DNA from: JBLHKT01 sp043101615
GTDB lineage: Bacteria; Planctomycetota; Phycisphaerae; Phycisphaerales; UBA1924
Direction: 5' to 3'
Assembly: GCA_043101615.1 (NCBI GenBank)
Contig: JBICID010000079.1
Span: 1 to 61,310 of the forward strand
Length of the DNA stretch: 61,310 nt
Under the pieces are notes generated by a model, which was not told the origin of the DNA, searched no databases, and saw only the letters and a program-made list of their open reading frames with translations. Below, piece after piece: positions 39,956 to 48,047 of this stretch. The translations under genes were made by a program, and so were the position numbers. Numbering within the stretch: the first letter of the stretch is position 1; the number at the start of each line of letters is the position of its first letter.

Positions 39956-41155
39956 TCAGACGCCCTGGCTGGTCGCCTGGATCATCGGGATCATGATGGA
40001 CATGATGAGCACGCCGATCACGAGGAACATCACGATGATCAGCAGCGGCTCCAGCACCGCCAGCAGGCGCTCGGCCCGGGTGTCGACCTCGTCGGTGTAA
40101 TCGGTCGCCAACGCGTCGAAGGCGTGCTCCAGGTCGCCCGACTGGTCCGCCGCGATCAGCAGCTTGCGGGTGCCCACCGGCAGCGAGGCGACGTTGTCGA
40201 TCAGGTTCCGCAGCACCCCGCCCTCGATCAGCTTGGACCGCAGCCGCCCCAGGTCCTTCTTCATCACCGGGTGCCCCAGCGCCGTGACCGCGACGCCCAG
40301 CGCATCGGCCAGCGGCACGCCCGATCGCGTCATCGCCGCCATCACCGAGAAGAACCGGGCCAGCTCCTGGGCCAGCACCACGTCCCGGATCGCCGGCATC
40401 CGTCGCATGAAACCCTGCGTCGCCACCAGCAGCGACGCCCGGGCCACGATCAGCAGGATCAGCCCCAGCGCCACCACCGCCGACACCAGCAGCATGTTCG
40501 CCTTCAGCCAGTTCCCGGTGCCCATCATCACCACCGTGATCCAGGGCAGCTCGTTGCCCGAGGTCTGGAGCGACTCCCCGATCTGGGGGATGATGATCGT
40601 CAGCATCAGCACCGCCACCACCACCGAGATCGTCATCACGATCGCGGGGTAGATCATCAGCGTCGCCGCCTTGCCCTTCACCTTGAGCTGGCGACGCACA
40701 GACACCGCCAATTGCTTGCACGCCCCGGGCAGGTCGCCCGTCTTCTCCGCGGCCGCGTACACCGCCACCGTCACCACGTCGAACTGCCCGGTCGCGCGGC
40801 AGGCCTCGGCGAAGCTCTTGCCCGACTGCACCTGCTCCCGGATCGCCCGGATGATCGGCGACGCACCGTCCGACACCACGTCCGCCGCGACCTCCAGGGC
40901 CTCGACCAGCGGCACCCCGCGCGAGACGAGCTGGGCGAGCTGGTCGTTCAGTTCCGCGTGGTCCTTGGGGCGCATCCCCGGCTCGGAGCCGAACCAGGCC
41001 GGCAGCGGGACCGACTGCCGGAGCACCAGCCGGTCCTTGCGCAGGGACGCGGACAGCGAGGCTCGCGAGCGTGCCCGGCGCATCCCGATGGTGGTGCCCC
41101 CGGCGGGCTTGGAGGCCAGGTAGAGGAAGGGATTGGGGGCGGAGGCGCGGCTCAT
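39956..41155 (-). CDS. gspF: Type II secretion inner-membrane protein GspF
   Basis: This 399-residue platform protein has two T2SSF domains, with three membrane segments (AATLMIYPAIVMTISVVVAV, ANMLLVSAVVALGLILLIVA and LLIIVMFLVIGVLIMSIMIP). Motifs LVSRGVPLVEALEVAADV and TRSGVPLADALGVAVTALG mark the repeated cytoplasmic domains. The GspE ATPase and GspD secretin genes are not in the window. The start at 41155 has AAGGA upstream. A possible -10 TACTGT lies about 36 nt before the ATG. Confidence 0.93.
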   Translation of the reverse strand: MSRASAPNPFLYLASKPAGGTTIGMRRARSRASLSASLRKDRLVLRQSVPLPAWFGSEPGMRPKDHAELNDQLAQLVSRGVPLVEALEVAADVVSDGASPIIRAIREQVQSGKSFAEACRATGQFDVVTVAVYAAAEKTGDLPGACKQLAVSVRRQLKVKGKAATLMIYPAIVMTISVVVAVLMLTIIIPQIGESLQTSGNELPWITVVMMGTGNWLKANMLLVSAVVALGLILLIVARASLLVATQGFMRRMPAIRDVVLAQELARFFSVMAAMTRSGVPLADALGVAVTALGHPVMKKDLGRLRSKLIEGGVLRNLIDNVASLPVGTRKLLIAADQSGDLEHAFDALATDYTDEVDTRAERLLAVLEPLLIIVMFLVIGVLIMSIMIPMIQATSQGV

Positions 41156-41190
41156 GCGACGGGGAAAGTCCTTGTGGTCAAGATGTTGAC

Positions 41191-41196
41191 ACAGTA
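41191..41196 (-). promoter_or_regulatory. Possible -10 of the gspF operon
   Basis: On the minus strand TACTGT lies about 35 nt before the gspF ATG, leaving room for the AAGGA ribosome-binding site. No convincing -35 is seen. Confidence 0.35.
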
Positions 41197-41320
41197 TCGC
41201 CGCCGCCGGGGGGTGGGCGACGGTATGGTTTGATCGGCCGGTTCGGGCCTCGTGCCCGAAGAAACGCGTGCGACGGGGTGTTGTTGCCCCCGCGGTTCGA
41301 AAACGGCGCTGGAGCCTGGC

Positions 41321-42427
41321 ATGAGCGATACGACCGAGATGGCGACCCGGCCCGAGGCCACCCCGGGAACGGGGGGCGAGGGGGGCACCATGCGGGCCCT
41401 CGTCAAGCACCACGCCGGCGAGGGGCTCGCCTTCGACGACCGGCGGGCCGTTCCCGAGGTCGGCCCGCGCGACGTCCGCATCCGCGTCACCAAGGCCGGC
41501 ATCTGCGGCACCGACCGCCACATCTGGCAGTGGGACGACTGGGCCGCGGGGCGGATCCCCGTCGGCATCGTCACCGGGCACGAGTTCGTGGGCGTGGTGG
41601 AGAGCATCGGCAACGCGGTGACCAAGGTCGAGGTCGGGCGCCGTGTCAGTGCCGAGGGGCACCTCTCCGCGGGTACCGACTATCTCTCCCGCACCGGCCA
41701 GGGGCACATCGCCACCGACACCCAGATCTTCGGCATCGACCGCGACGGCTGCTTCGCCGAGTACCTCGTCGTGCCCGAGGACAACGTCTGGCCCGTCCAC
41801 CCGGACATCCCGGACCGGTACGCGGCCATCTTCGACCCGCTTGGCAACGCCGTGCACACCGTCATGGAGGCGGGCGTGAGCGCCAAGAGCGTGCTGATCA
41901 GCGGGGTCGGCATCATCGGGCTGATGGCGGTGACGGTCGCCCGGGCCGCGGGCGCCGCACGCATCTTCTGCACCGACGTCAACCGTCCCCGGCTGGAGCT
42001 GGCCCGGCGCCTCGGCGCCACCGACTGCTTCGACGTGCGCGAGGGCGACGGGTGGATCCGCGAGGTGCGGCGTGCCTGTCGCGGCGCGGGCGTGGACGTC
42101 CTGTGCGAGATGTCCGGCGCGCCCAGCGCCATGGACACCGGCTTCCGCGCCCTGCGCAACGGCGGTCGCGCGGCCCTGCTGGGCCTGCCCGCCAAGGACG
42201 TCACCTTCGACTTCAACCAGAACATCATCTTCAAGGGCTGCACCGTGCTGGGCATCAACGGGCGCAAGATGTGGGAGACCTGGTACCAGGCCGAGGCCCT
42301 GCTGCTCTCGGGCCGCCTCGACCTCGACGAGATCGTCACCCACGAGTTCCCGCTCGAGCAGTACGAGCGAGCGTTCGACACCATGATCTCAGGCGAGGGG
42401 ATCAAGGTCCTGCTCGGCATCGCGTAG
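41321..42427 (+). CDS. tdh: L-threonine 3-dehydrogenase-like alcohol dehydrogenase
   Basis: This zinc-dependent medium-chain dehydrogenase has 368 residues and is closest to Tdh, which oxidises threonine to 2-amino-3-ketobutyrate for Kbl. The catalytic zinc site residues are in GICGTDRHIW and GHEFVGVV. The nucleotide-binding loop is GVGIIGLMAVTVARAAGA, and the C-terminal INGRKMWETWYQAEALL is Tdh-typical. The structural zinc lobe, normally with four cysteines, reads SAGTDYLSRTGQGHIATD here and has none. ATG at 41321 (GGAG 7 nt upstream) adds 23 residues before the classical MRALVK start at 41390; either is possible. Confidence 0.87.
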   Translation: MSDTTEMATRPEATPGTGGEGGTMRALVKHHAGEGLAFDDRRAVPEVGPRDVRIRVTKAGICGTDRHIWQWDDWAAGRIPVGIVTGHEFVGVVESIGNAVTKVEVGRRVSAEGHLSAGTDYLSRTGQGHIATDTQIFGIDRDGCFAEYLVVPEDNVWPVHPDIPDRYAAIFDPLGNAVHTVMEAGVSAKSVLISGVGIIGLMAVTVARAAGAARIFCTDVNRPRLELARRLGATDCFDVREGDGWIREVRRACRGAGVDVLCEMSGAPSAMDTGFRALRNGGRAALLGLPAKDVTFDFNQNIIFKGCTVLGINGRKMWETWYQAEALLLSGRLDLDEIVTHEFPLEQYERAFDTMISGEGIKVLLGIA

Positions 42428-42444
42428 CCGGGCCCCCCGCCGGC

Positions 42445-43470
42445 TCACGGCACCAGCTGGTCCGGGTTCCGGTACCCCGTATGACAGTCGTTGCAGCTCG
42501 CCTGCAGCCGGTCCCACGCCAGGTCCGCGCTGGGCCAGTCGGTGTTCGACACCGCCGATTCCAGCTCCGACGCGAACGACGCGCTCTCGATCATCGCTCG
42601 GACGAACCGTGCGGCCTCGCCCCGGTCCTCGAACGGGGGGGTGTGCCCCGCGTCGGGCAGGTCGGCCAGCGAGCGCAGGGCCTGCTCGATCGTCGCCGCG
42701 AGCGCGACCGGGGCCAGGTCCGGGTGGTCGGCGGGCACCTCCCAGCCGTTCTCCTTGACGAGCTGGAGGCGCTCGGTCGCGCGGTCCACCGTCGCCATGC
42801 CGGAGGCCATCGAGCTCACCACCGCCTGCGCGGGCAATTCGGCCACCAGCCCCCCCAGCGACTCGTCGTCGTAGACGATCGCGTTCTCCACGCACCGGAA
42901 CAGCCCCGGGTACTTCGGGCTGGTCCCCGCGACGCGGAGCCGGTCCAGCCCCTGCTCGTGGGTCAGGCGACCGGTCTGCACCAGCGCCGTCGCCGCGGCG
43001 GCCGGCCCGCGGTGCTTGCCGTGGTGGCAGTGGATGAAGACGGGTCCCTCCACGTCGCGCAGCGCCACGGCCAGGGCCTCGGCCTGCCCGGCCGAGATGC
43101 CGGCGTACTCGACCGGGATGTGCACGTACCGCAGGCCGTGCGCCCCGGCGGTCTCGAGGTCCACGGGCGCCGCGTCGACCGAGATCACGGTGCGGACACC
43201 GAGCGAGGCCAGCGAGGCGAACCCGTCGTCGCCCTCGGGCAGCGAGCCGGAGACGACGCCGGGGGCCATCACCAGCACGTTGTGCACGCCGGGCAGGTCG
43301 TGCGTGGCGCCGTCGTCGAGCGCTGCGATGGGATCGTCGGCGAGGTCCACCGGCACGGGCTCGGGGCGCACGTTCTCGACCTCGCGCTCCCGCACGCAGG
43401 AGCCCATCGCCAGGATCGACCCGATCCCCGCGATCCAGAAGAGCGACACCATGCAGCTGTCGTTGTCCAT
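42445..43470 (-). CDS. Dual-specificity phosphatase-like lipoprotein fused to a c-type heme motif
   Basis: This 341-residue exported protein has a lipoprotein signal ILAMGSC. Residues 60-165 form a tyrosine/dual-specificity phosphatase-like domain with the P-loop HCHHGKHRG (Cys148, Arg154). The C-terminal region is helical and ends in CNDCHTGYR (Cys326-Cys329-His330), one covalent heme c site in a cytochrome c-prime-like arrangement. Both parts should therefore lie outside the cytoplasm. The ATG has TACCAT exactly 6 nt upstream. I cannot say what substrate the phosphatase has or whether the heme senses gas or carries electrons. Confidence 0.85.
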   Translation of the reverse strand: MDNDSCMVSLFWIAGIGSILAMGSCVREREVENVRPEPVPVDLADDPIAALDDGATHDLPGVHNVLVMAPGVVSGSLPEGDDGFASLASLGVRTVISVDAAPVDLETAGAHGLRYVHIPVEYAGISAGQAEALAVALRDVEGPVFIHCHHGKHRGPAAAATALVQTGRLTHEQGLDRLRVAGTSPKYPGLFRCVENAIVYDDESLGGLVAELPAQAVVSSMASGMATVDRATERLQLVKENGWEVPADHPDLAPVALAATIEQALRSLADLPDAGHTPPFEDRGEAARFVRAMIESASFASELESAVSNTDWPSADLAWDRLQASCNDCHTGYRNPDQLVP

Positions 43471-43476
43471 CGGGAG

Positions 43477-43482
43477 ATGGTA
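43477..43482 (-). promoter_or_regulatory. Leaderless-type -10 of the phosphatase-heme gene
   Basis: On the minus strand TACCAT lies exactly 6 nt before the ATG at 43470. Confidence 0.6.
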
Positions 43483-43519
43483 ACGATCATCGGTGCCGGC
43501 GTTGCATGAGGAATCCGCC

Positions 43520-45424
43520 TCAGGGCGCCTCGTCGTACGAGGGCACCTCGCGCCAGTTCGTGATGCGGAGACCGGCGGTGGGGCGCTGCCAGCCCAGGTC
43601 GAACGGGAGCGCGTGCGATTCGCCCCACCCGTCGGCGATGGCCGTGGTGGGCCCGGGTGAACCGGCTGTGACGGTCAAGCCGACCAGTGTTCGCGTGGAC
43701 GCCCCCCCCCCGCCCCCCCCGCCCCCGTCCATGGGCGAGGGCCAGCCGGGTGACTCGATATGCCCGTTGTTCCCGATCTCGATGTTGCCGCTGGCAATGA
43801 GGTGCCCGTTCACATCGGCGTTGTTCCCGATCTCGATGTTGCCGTTGTAGACGACAAAGCTGGCGTGCGCGTCGAGGTTGTTCTTGATCTCGAGGTTCCC
43901 GTTGAGGATGTAGAACGTGATGGGGTGGCCGCCGCTGACGTCGATCTCGAGATTGTTGTGGAACTCCATGTTGTCGTTCACGACGACGAAACGGATGGGC
44001 CCGGAGGCGGTGTCGGCGTTGATGGTGAGCCCGTTGGGATTGTCTCCCCATTTTTCCAACGCGTAGTCGCCAGTAGAGAGGTTGAGGGTGGCGTTGTTGC
44101 CGATGTCGATCTCCTCGTATCCGCCCGGCGCGTACGACTTGGTCTGGTTGTTGTTGAGATCGATGGTGGGCCCGCCCGCGGAGCCGTACCCGCTCGGCGT
44201 GTCCGGGAAGCCGGCCCCGCCCTCGTCGGAGTCGCCGTCGATGGTGGTGCCCGAGCCTGTTTCGATGCTGCCACCTTCGGTGTACGCGAGGTAGCCCCCG
44301 GAGATTTCGGGCTCGATGGAGACGGCCGCCATCGCCCGCACCGAGCCCGGCTGGCCCGTCGCCGGGCGCACGAGCACACGCTCGACTTCGCCGCCCAGAT
44401 CCGACGTCGCGACCGGCGCGGACCACGCCGCCCCGTTGAAGTGTGCGCACGAGAGCGTGGTCTCGCCCAGGTCCTGCCACACCGCCACCGCCCCCTCGCC
44501 CGAGGTCTCCCACGACGCGGATACGCCGTCCGGGCCCGACACCGCCCCGCTGAGCAGCGAGGCCCCGGACCAGTGCTCGCCGTCGTGCACGCTCGCACGC
44601 AGCGTGTGGTCGGCCCCGTCGTAGGTGACCGCGGTCAGCAGCAGCGGGCGTCCGTCTCGGTCGTTGGAGGGTGCGAGCCCGAGCGCGACGATCGGGCTCA
44701 CGAAGGAGGGGAGCCCGAGCTCGGTCTCCCAGCCCTCGCCGTCGTAGCGTGCGCCGCGCGGCGCGGTGTCGGCGTCGCGGGCCCACACGACCAGGGCCTG
44801 CGTGCCCTGCCACTCCGCGCCCAGGGCCCCGGGCCCGTTGTCGAACGAGGTGTCGTGCGTGGTCGCGTCGGTGAAGCCCTCCCCGTCCCACAGCGCGGTC
44901 CGGATCGTCGAGCCGCTCACGCCCACCAGCAGGATCTCGTCGGAGCCCGGGCTCGGGACCAGCGTCAGGCGCGACGGCGCGCCGGGCAGCGCCAGGTCGA
45001 ACCAGTCCTCGCCCGACAGCGACGGCGACGCCTCGGCGTCGTGCACGCGGAAGTACACCTGCGAGGACACGCCCTTGCGGTACACCACCAGCAGACGCCC
45101 CGAGCGGGCCTCGTACGCGCCGTCCGCCGGGTAGGCCGAATCCGTGCCGAGGTCGGCGCTCAGCACCGAGGCGCCCGACCACGTCGCGCCGTCGTGCGTC
45201 GAGAGAGACAGCGCGTTGGTGACGGTCACGCCCAGCAGCGCGACGGCGTCGCCGGGAGACTCGATCACCTCGAGGGCCGCGAGCGTGCCCCCAGCGGTCG
45301 GGCCGTCCGCGACCGACCACGCGCCCGCCGGGGCGACCAGCGTGTCGTCCGGGTCGGAGGGGTCCGCGACAACGGCCCGCTGCGGCGGGGCGACCAGGGC
45401 GAGGCTGACGAGCGCGACGATCAT
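43520..45424 (-). CDS. Large secreted surface protein with NN-repeat region
   Basis: This 634-residue exported protein has the signal peptide MIVALVSLALVAPPQRAVVA. Residues 30-420 are beta-propeller/sialidase-like repeats (GWETELGL, HDGEHWSGASLLSG, FNGAAWSAPVATSD). Residues 470-590 contain short repeats around NGNIEIGNNADVNGHLIASG, a likely beta-helix. A Gly-rich run encoded by C10-G-C8-G-C5 (43702-43726, plus strand) precedes the last 50 residues. I do not recognise a function; adhesion or matrix binding is a guess. The start at 45424 was chosen for the signal peptide; 45511 is the longer alternative. Confidence 0.75.
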   Translation of the reverse strand: MIVALVSLALVAPPQRAVVADPSDPDDTLVAPAGAWSVADGPTAGGTLAALEVIESPGDAVALLGVTVTNALSLSTHDGATWSGASVLSADLGTDSAYPADGAYEARSGRLLVVYRKGVSSQVYFRVHDAEASPSLSGEDWFDLALPGAPSRLTLVPSPGSDEILLVGVSGSTIRTALWDGEGFTDATTHDTSFDNGPGALGAEWQGTQALVVWARDADTAPRGARYDGEGWETELGLPSFVSPIVALGLAPSNDRDGRPLLLTAVTYDGADHTLRASVHDGEHWSGASLLSGAVSGPDGVSASWETSGEGAVAVWQDLGETTLSCAHFNGAAWSAPVATSDLGGEVERVLVRPATGQPGSVRAMAAVSIEPEISGGYLAYTEGGSIETGSGTTIDGDSDEGGAGFPDTPSGYGSAGGPTIDLNNNQTKSYAPGGYEEIDIGNNATLNLSTGDYALEKWGDNPNGLTINADTASGPIRFVVVNDNMEFHNNLEIDVSGGHPITFYILNGNLEIKNNLDAHASFVVYNGNIEIGNNADVNGHLIASGNIEIGNNGHIESPGWPSPMDGGGGGGGGASTRTLVGLTVTAGSPGPTTAIADGWGESHALPFDLGWQRPTAGLRITNWREVPSYDEAP

Positions 45425-45520
45425 GCAAACGACATCGGCCGGCAGGGTGCCCGGATCGATCCGAACCCCGGGATCCCCCGCGATCCGGTTGGCCTGTGCG
45501 CGTCGTGTCACCGGGATCGG

Positions 45521-47446
45521 CTAGGCGCCGTCGCGCCGGAGCGATTCGGCGATCCCGACCTCCTGCAGACGCACCGAGGCGTTGTCCAGCGCGGTCTTGG
45601 CCCGATAAAACGCGTCCGCGTCCACCGAGCGCCAGTCGGTCTGGGCCCGCTCGACGTGCCCCGCGAGCTCCGCGATGCGTGTTTCGAGCTCGTGCGCGTA
45701 GTCGGGCTCGAGCGCGTCGCGATGGCGCTCGAGCCTCTCGCCGATCCACTTCAGGTCGAGCTTCGAGTTGGCGACCAGGTCCACCACGCGATGGCGCGTC
45801 ATGTCCTCGCGCGCGTGCGCCAGCGAGTCGGCCTCGATGCGGTCCACCTCGTCGCGCGTCAGCCCGTGGTTGGGCACGATCTGCACCTCGGCCCGCTTGC
45901 CGGAACGCTTCTCGTGGGCCCGCACGCTGAGCACGCCGTTGGCGTCCACCAGGAACTCGACCAGCAGCTGCGGGATGCCCGCCGGCATGGGCGGCAGGCC
46001 CGCGAGGTGGAACACGCCCAGCGAGCGACAGTCCTCCGCCATCTCGCGCTCGCCCTGCAGCACGTTGAGCCTGATCGAGGTCTGCCCGTCCACCTGCGTG
46101 GAGAACGTCTCGGTCGCGCGGGCCGGCACCGTCGCGTTGCGGTGGATGACCTTGGCGACCGCCCCGCCCGCCGTCTCGATCCCCAGGCTCAGCGGGATCA
46201 CGTCCAGCAGCAGCGAGCCCGTCGCGGCACCGGACAGGATTCCCGCCTGCACCGCGGCACCCATCGCGACCACCCGGTCCGGGTCCAGCGCCGTGTAGGG
46301 CTCCAGCCCGAAGAACTCGCCCACGCGCCGACGGATCAGCGGGATGCGGGTCGAGCCGCCGACGAGCACCACGGCGTCGAGCGGGGCTCCGGCGAGCTGC
46401 TTCTTCGCGTCCCGCATCGCACGCTCGCACGCCGCGAACGTGCGGTCGGCCCAGTCGCCCATCAGGGCTTCCAGCTCGTCGCGGGTGACGGTGCGCCGGT
46501 ACGCGCCGTGCTCGGCCAGCGCGATCTCGACCGTGGCGGTCTCCTCGTCCGACAGCCGGTGCTTCACCGACTGGGCGAATCGGGACAATGCGCGGCGCGT
46601 CTCGGGGGGGAGCTGCGACAGCTCGATGGGGTCGTCCGCGGACCGTCGCCCGAGCTGGGCCAGCACCTCGCCCGCCAGCAGGTTCACCAGGCGCTGGTCC
46701 ACGTCGTCGCCGCCGAGGTGCGTGTCCCCGGCGGTCGCGAGCACCTGGAAGAACCCGGTCGGGTTGTCGTCCGTCGCGGGGGTCAGGCGCAGGATCGAGA
46801 CGTCGAAGGTGCCCCCGCCGAGGTCGTACACCGCGATGGTCCTGGGCTCGGTCTCCCCGGCGTGCGCCCCCAGCCCGTACGCCAGCGCGGCCGCGGTGGG
46901 CTCGTTCACGATGCGGACCACCTCCAGCCCCGCCAGGCGACCCGCGTCGCGCGTCGCCTGGCGCTGGGCGTCGTCGAAGTAGGCCGGCACGGTGATGACC
47001 GCCTTGGACACCGGTCGCCCGAGAGCGCGCTCCGCGACCGCCTTGAGTTCCTTGAGGATCTCGCCCGAGACCTCCTGCGGCGTGAGGACGCGCTCGACGC
47101 CTCCGACCTCCAGGGCGATGCGCGCGGTCCGCTGCTCACCCTCCACCAGCCGGTAGGGCAGGTAGGGCAGGTCGTGCCGCGCGTCGTCGAGCGAACGCCC
47201 CATGAGGCGCTTGGCACTCAGGACCGTGGTGGTGGCGAACTCGGCGCTGCGGTCGCGTGCGTCGCGCCCCACCGTGGTCGTCCCGTCCGCCTCGTAGCGC
47301 ACCGCGGAGGGGACGATGGGGTCGCCGCCCTCGGGCGTCAGCAGGCGGGGCTGGGCGTGCTCGTAGACCGCGACCAGCGAGTTGGTCGTCCCCAGGTCGA
47401 TGCCCAGGATGGGCTCGGGCGGGTTGGAGGATTCGTGCGCAGCCAC
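45521..47446 (-). CDS. Hsp70 family chaperone (DnaK/HscA-like)
   Basis: This 641-residue Hsp70 has the nucleotide-binding motifs ILGIDLGTTNSLVAVY, YDLGGGTFDVSILRLTPAT and DAVVLVGGSTRIPLIR. The substrate domain starts with LLLDVIPLSLGIETAGGAVA. The C-terminal lid is shorter and lacks the acidic DnaK tail. There are no DnaJ or GrpE genes next to it, so it is more likely a specialised Hsp70 (HscA-like) than the main DnaK. GTG at 47446 is preferred over 47491 because TATCCT lies 5 nt upstream. Confidence 0.9.
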   Translation of the reverse strand: MAAHESSNPPEPILGIDLGTTNSLVAVYEHAQPRLLTPEGGDPIVPSAVRYEADGTTTVGRDARDRSAEFATTTVLSAKRLMGRSLDDARHDLPYLPYRLVEGEQRTARIALEVGGVERVLTPQEVSGEILKELKAVAERALGRPVSKAVITVPAYFDDAQRQATRDAGRLAGLEVVRIVNEPTAAALAYGLGAHAGETEPRTIAVYDLGGGTFDVSILRLTPATDDNPTGFFQVLATAGDTHLGGDDVDQRLVNLLAGEVLAQLGRRSADDPIELSQLPPETRRALSRFAQSVKHRLSDEETATVEIALAEHGAYRRTVTRDELEALMGDWADRTFAACERAMRDAKKQLAGAPLDAVVLVGGSTRIPLIRRRVGEFFGLEPYTALDPDRVVAMGAAVQAGILSGAATGSLLLDVIPLSLGIETAGGAVAKVIHRNATVPARATETFSTQVDGQTSIRLNVLQGEREMAEDCRSLGVFHLAGLPPMPAGIPQLLVEFLVDANGVLSVRAHEKRSGKRAEVQIVPNHGLTRDEVDRIEADSLAHAREDMTRHRVVDLVANSKLDLKWIGERLERHRDALEPDYAHELETRIAELAGHVERAQTDWRSVDADAFYRAKTALDNASVRLQEVGIAESLRRDGA

Positions 47447-47451
47447 GCGGC

Positions 47452-47457
47452 AGGATA
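47452..47457 (-). promoter_or_regulatory. Leaderless-type -10 of the Hsp70 gene
   Basis: On the minus strand TATCCT lies 5 nt before the GTG at 47446. This site is inside the end of the upstream lipoprotein gap, so the gene may have its own start. Confidence 0.52.
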
Positions 47458-47475
47458 GGGGCTGTGGGGGCTGGT

Positions 47476-47979
47476 TTAGGGGGACATCCACGCCCGCTCA
47501 TGGAGCAGTTCCAGCATGGGCCGGTACGGCTCGGCCAGCGAGGACCGCAGCGCCACCGCCCCGGCGTGCATCCCCTCGTCCCCTCGGACCGTGATCACCA
47601 GCAGCGGGCGGGCGCGGTCCGGAAGCGGCCCGTTGCCCGAGGCAATGCGGACCGGGTCGTTCGGATCGAGCAGGCCGGACTGGCGGACGAGTTCCCAGAG
47701 TCGGTCGCGGTCGTCCGTGGGCAGGCGCCGGACGCGCGGGGGCAGTGTGGCGCGTGACACGCCTGTGCCGCGCCCGGCGCGCAGCCACCCGTCGGCCTCC
47801 ACCACGAAGCGTGCGGGGGCCAGCGGGCCGGCGTCGTCGGGCACGGGCTCGCCGCGATCGTGCAGCACGGTCAGAGAGGCCTCGAACGCGGGCGGGACGG
47901 TGTCCCGGGCGGGCCGGGGCGTCGAGCAGGCGCCGAGGCAGGCGATCAGGATGGTGGTCAGAAGCGTCGGATACCGCAT
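47476..47979 (-). CDS. Hypothetical lipoprotein, 167 aa
   Basis: I do not recognise this protein. The N-terminus MRYPTLLTTILIACLGAC is a lipoprotein signal with lipobox LGAC. The body is a mixed domain with Arg/Asp-rich loops (LPTDDRDRLWELVRQSGLLD, RARPLLVITVRGDEGMHAGA). It lies just upstream of the Hsp70 gene and divergent from pheT. No catalytic motif is visible. Confidence 0.78.
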   Translation of the reverse strand: MRYPTLLTTILIACLGACSTPRPARDTVPPAFEASLTVLHDRGEPVPDDAGPLAPARFVVEADGWLRAGRGTGVSRATLPPRVRRLPTDDRDRLWELVRQSGLLDPNDPVRIASGNGPLPDRARPLLVITVRGDEGMHAGAVALRSSLAEPYRPMLELLHERAWMSP

Positions 47980-48032
47980 CGCGTGGTGAATCGGGGGTTT
48001 GCGTCGGTGTCGGGCGGGCCGGAACCGGAGGC

Positions 48033-48038
48033 TATCCT
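48033..48038 (+). promoter_or_regulatory. Likely -10 of pheT
   Basis: TATCCT lies 9 nt before the pheT ATG at 48048, implying little or no leader. Confidence 0.5.
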
Positions 48039-48047
48039 TCCCGTCCC

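Noticed and set aside
41186..41191. Perfect TTGACA between gspF and tdh
   Set aside because: The nearest TATGGT is 32 bp downstream, which is too far for a -10, and nothing fits at 16-19 bp.
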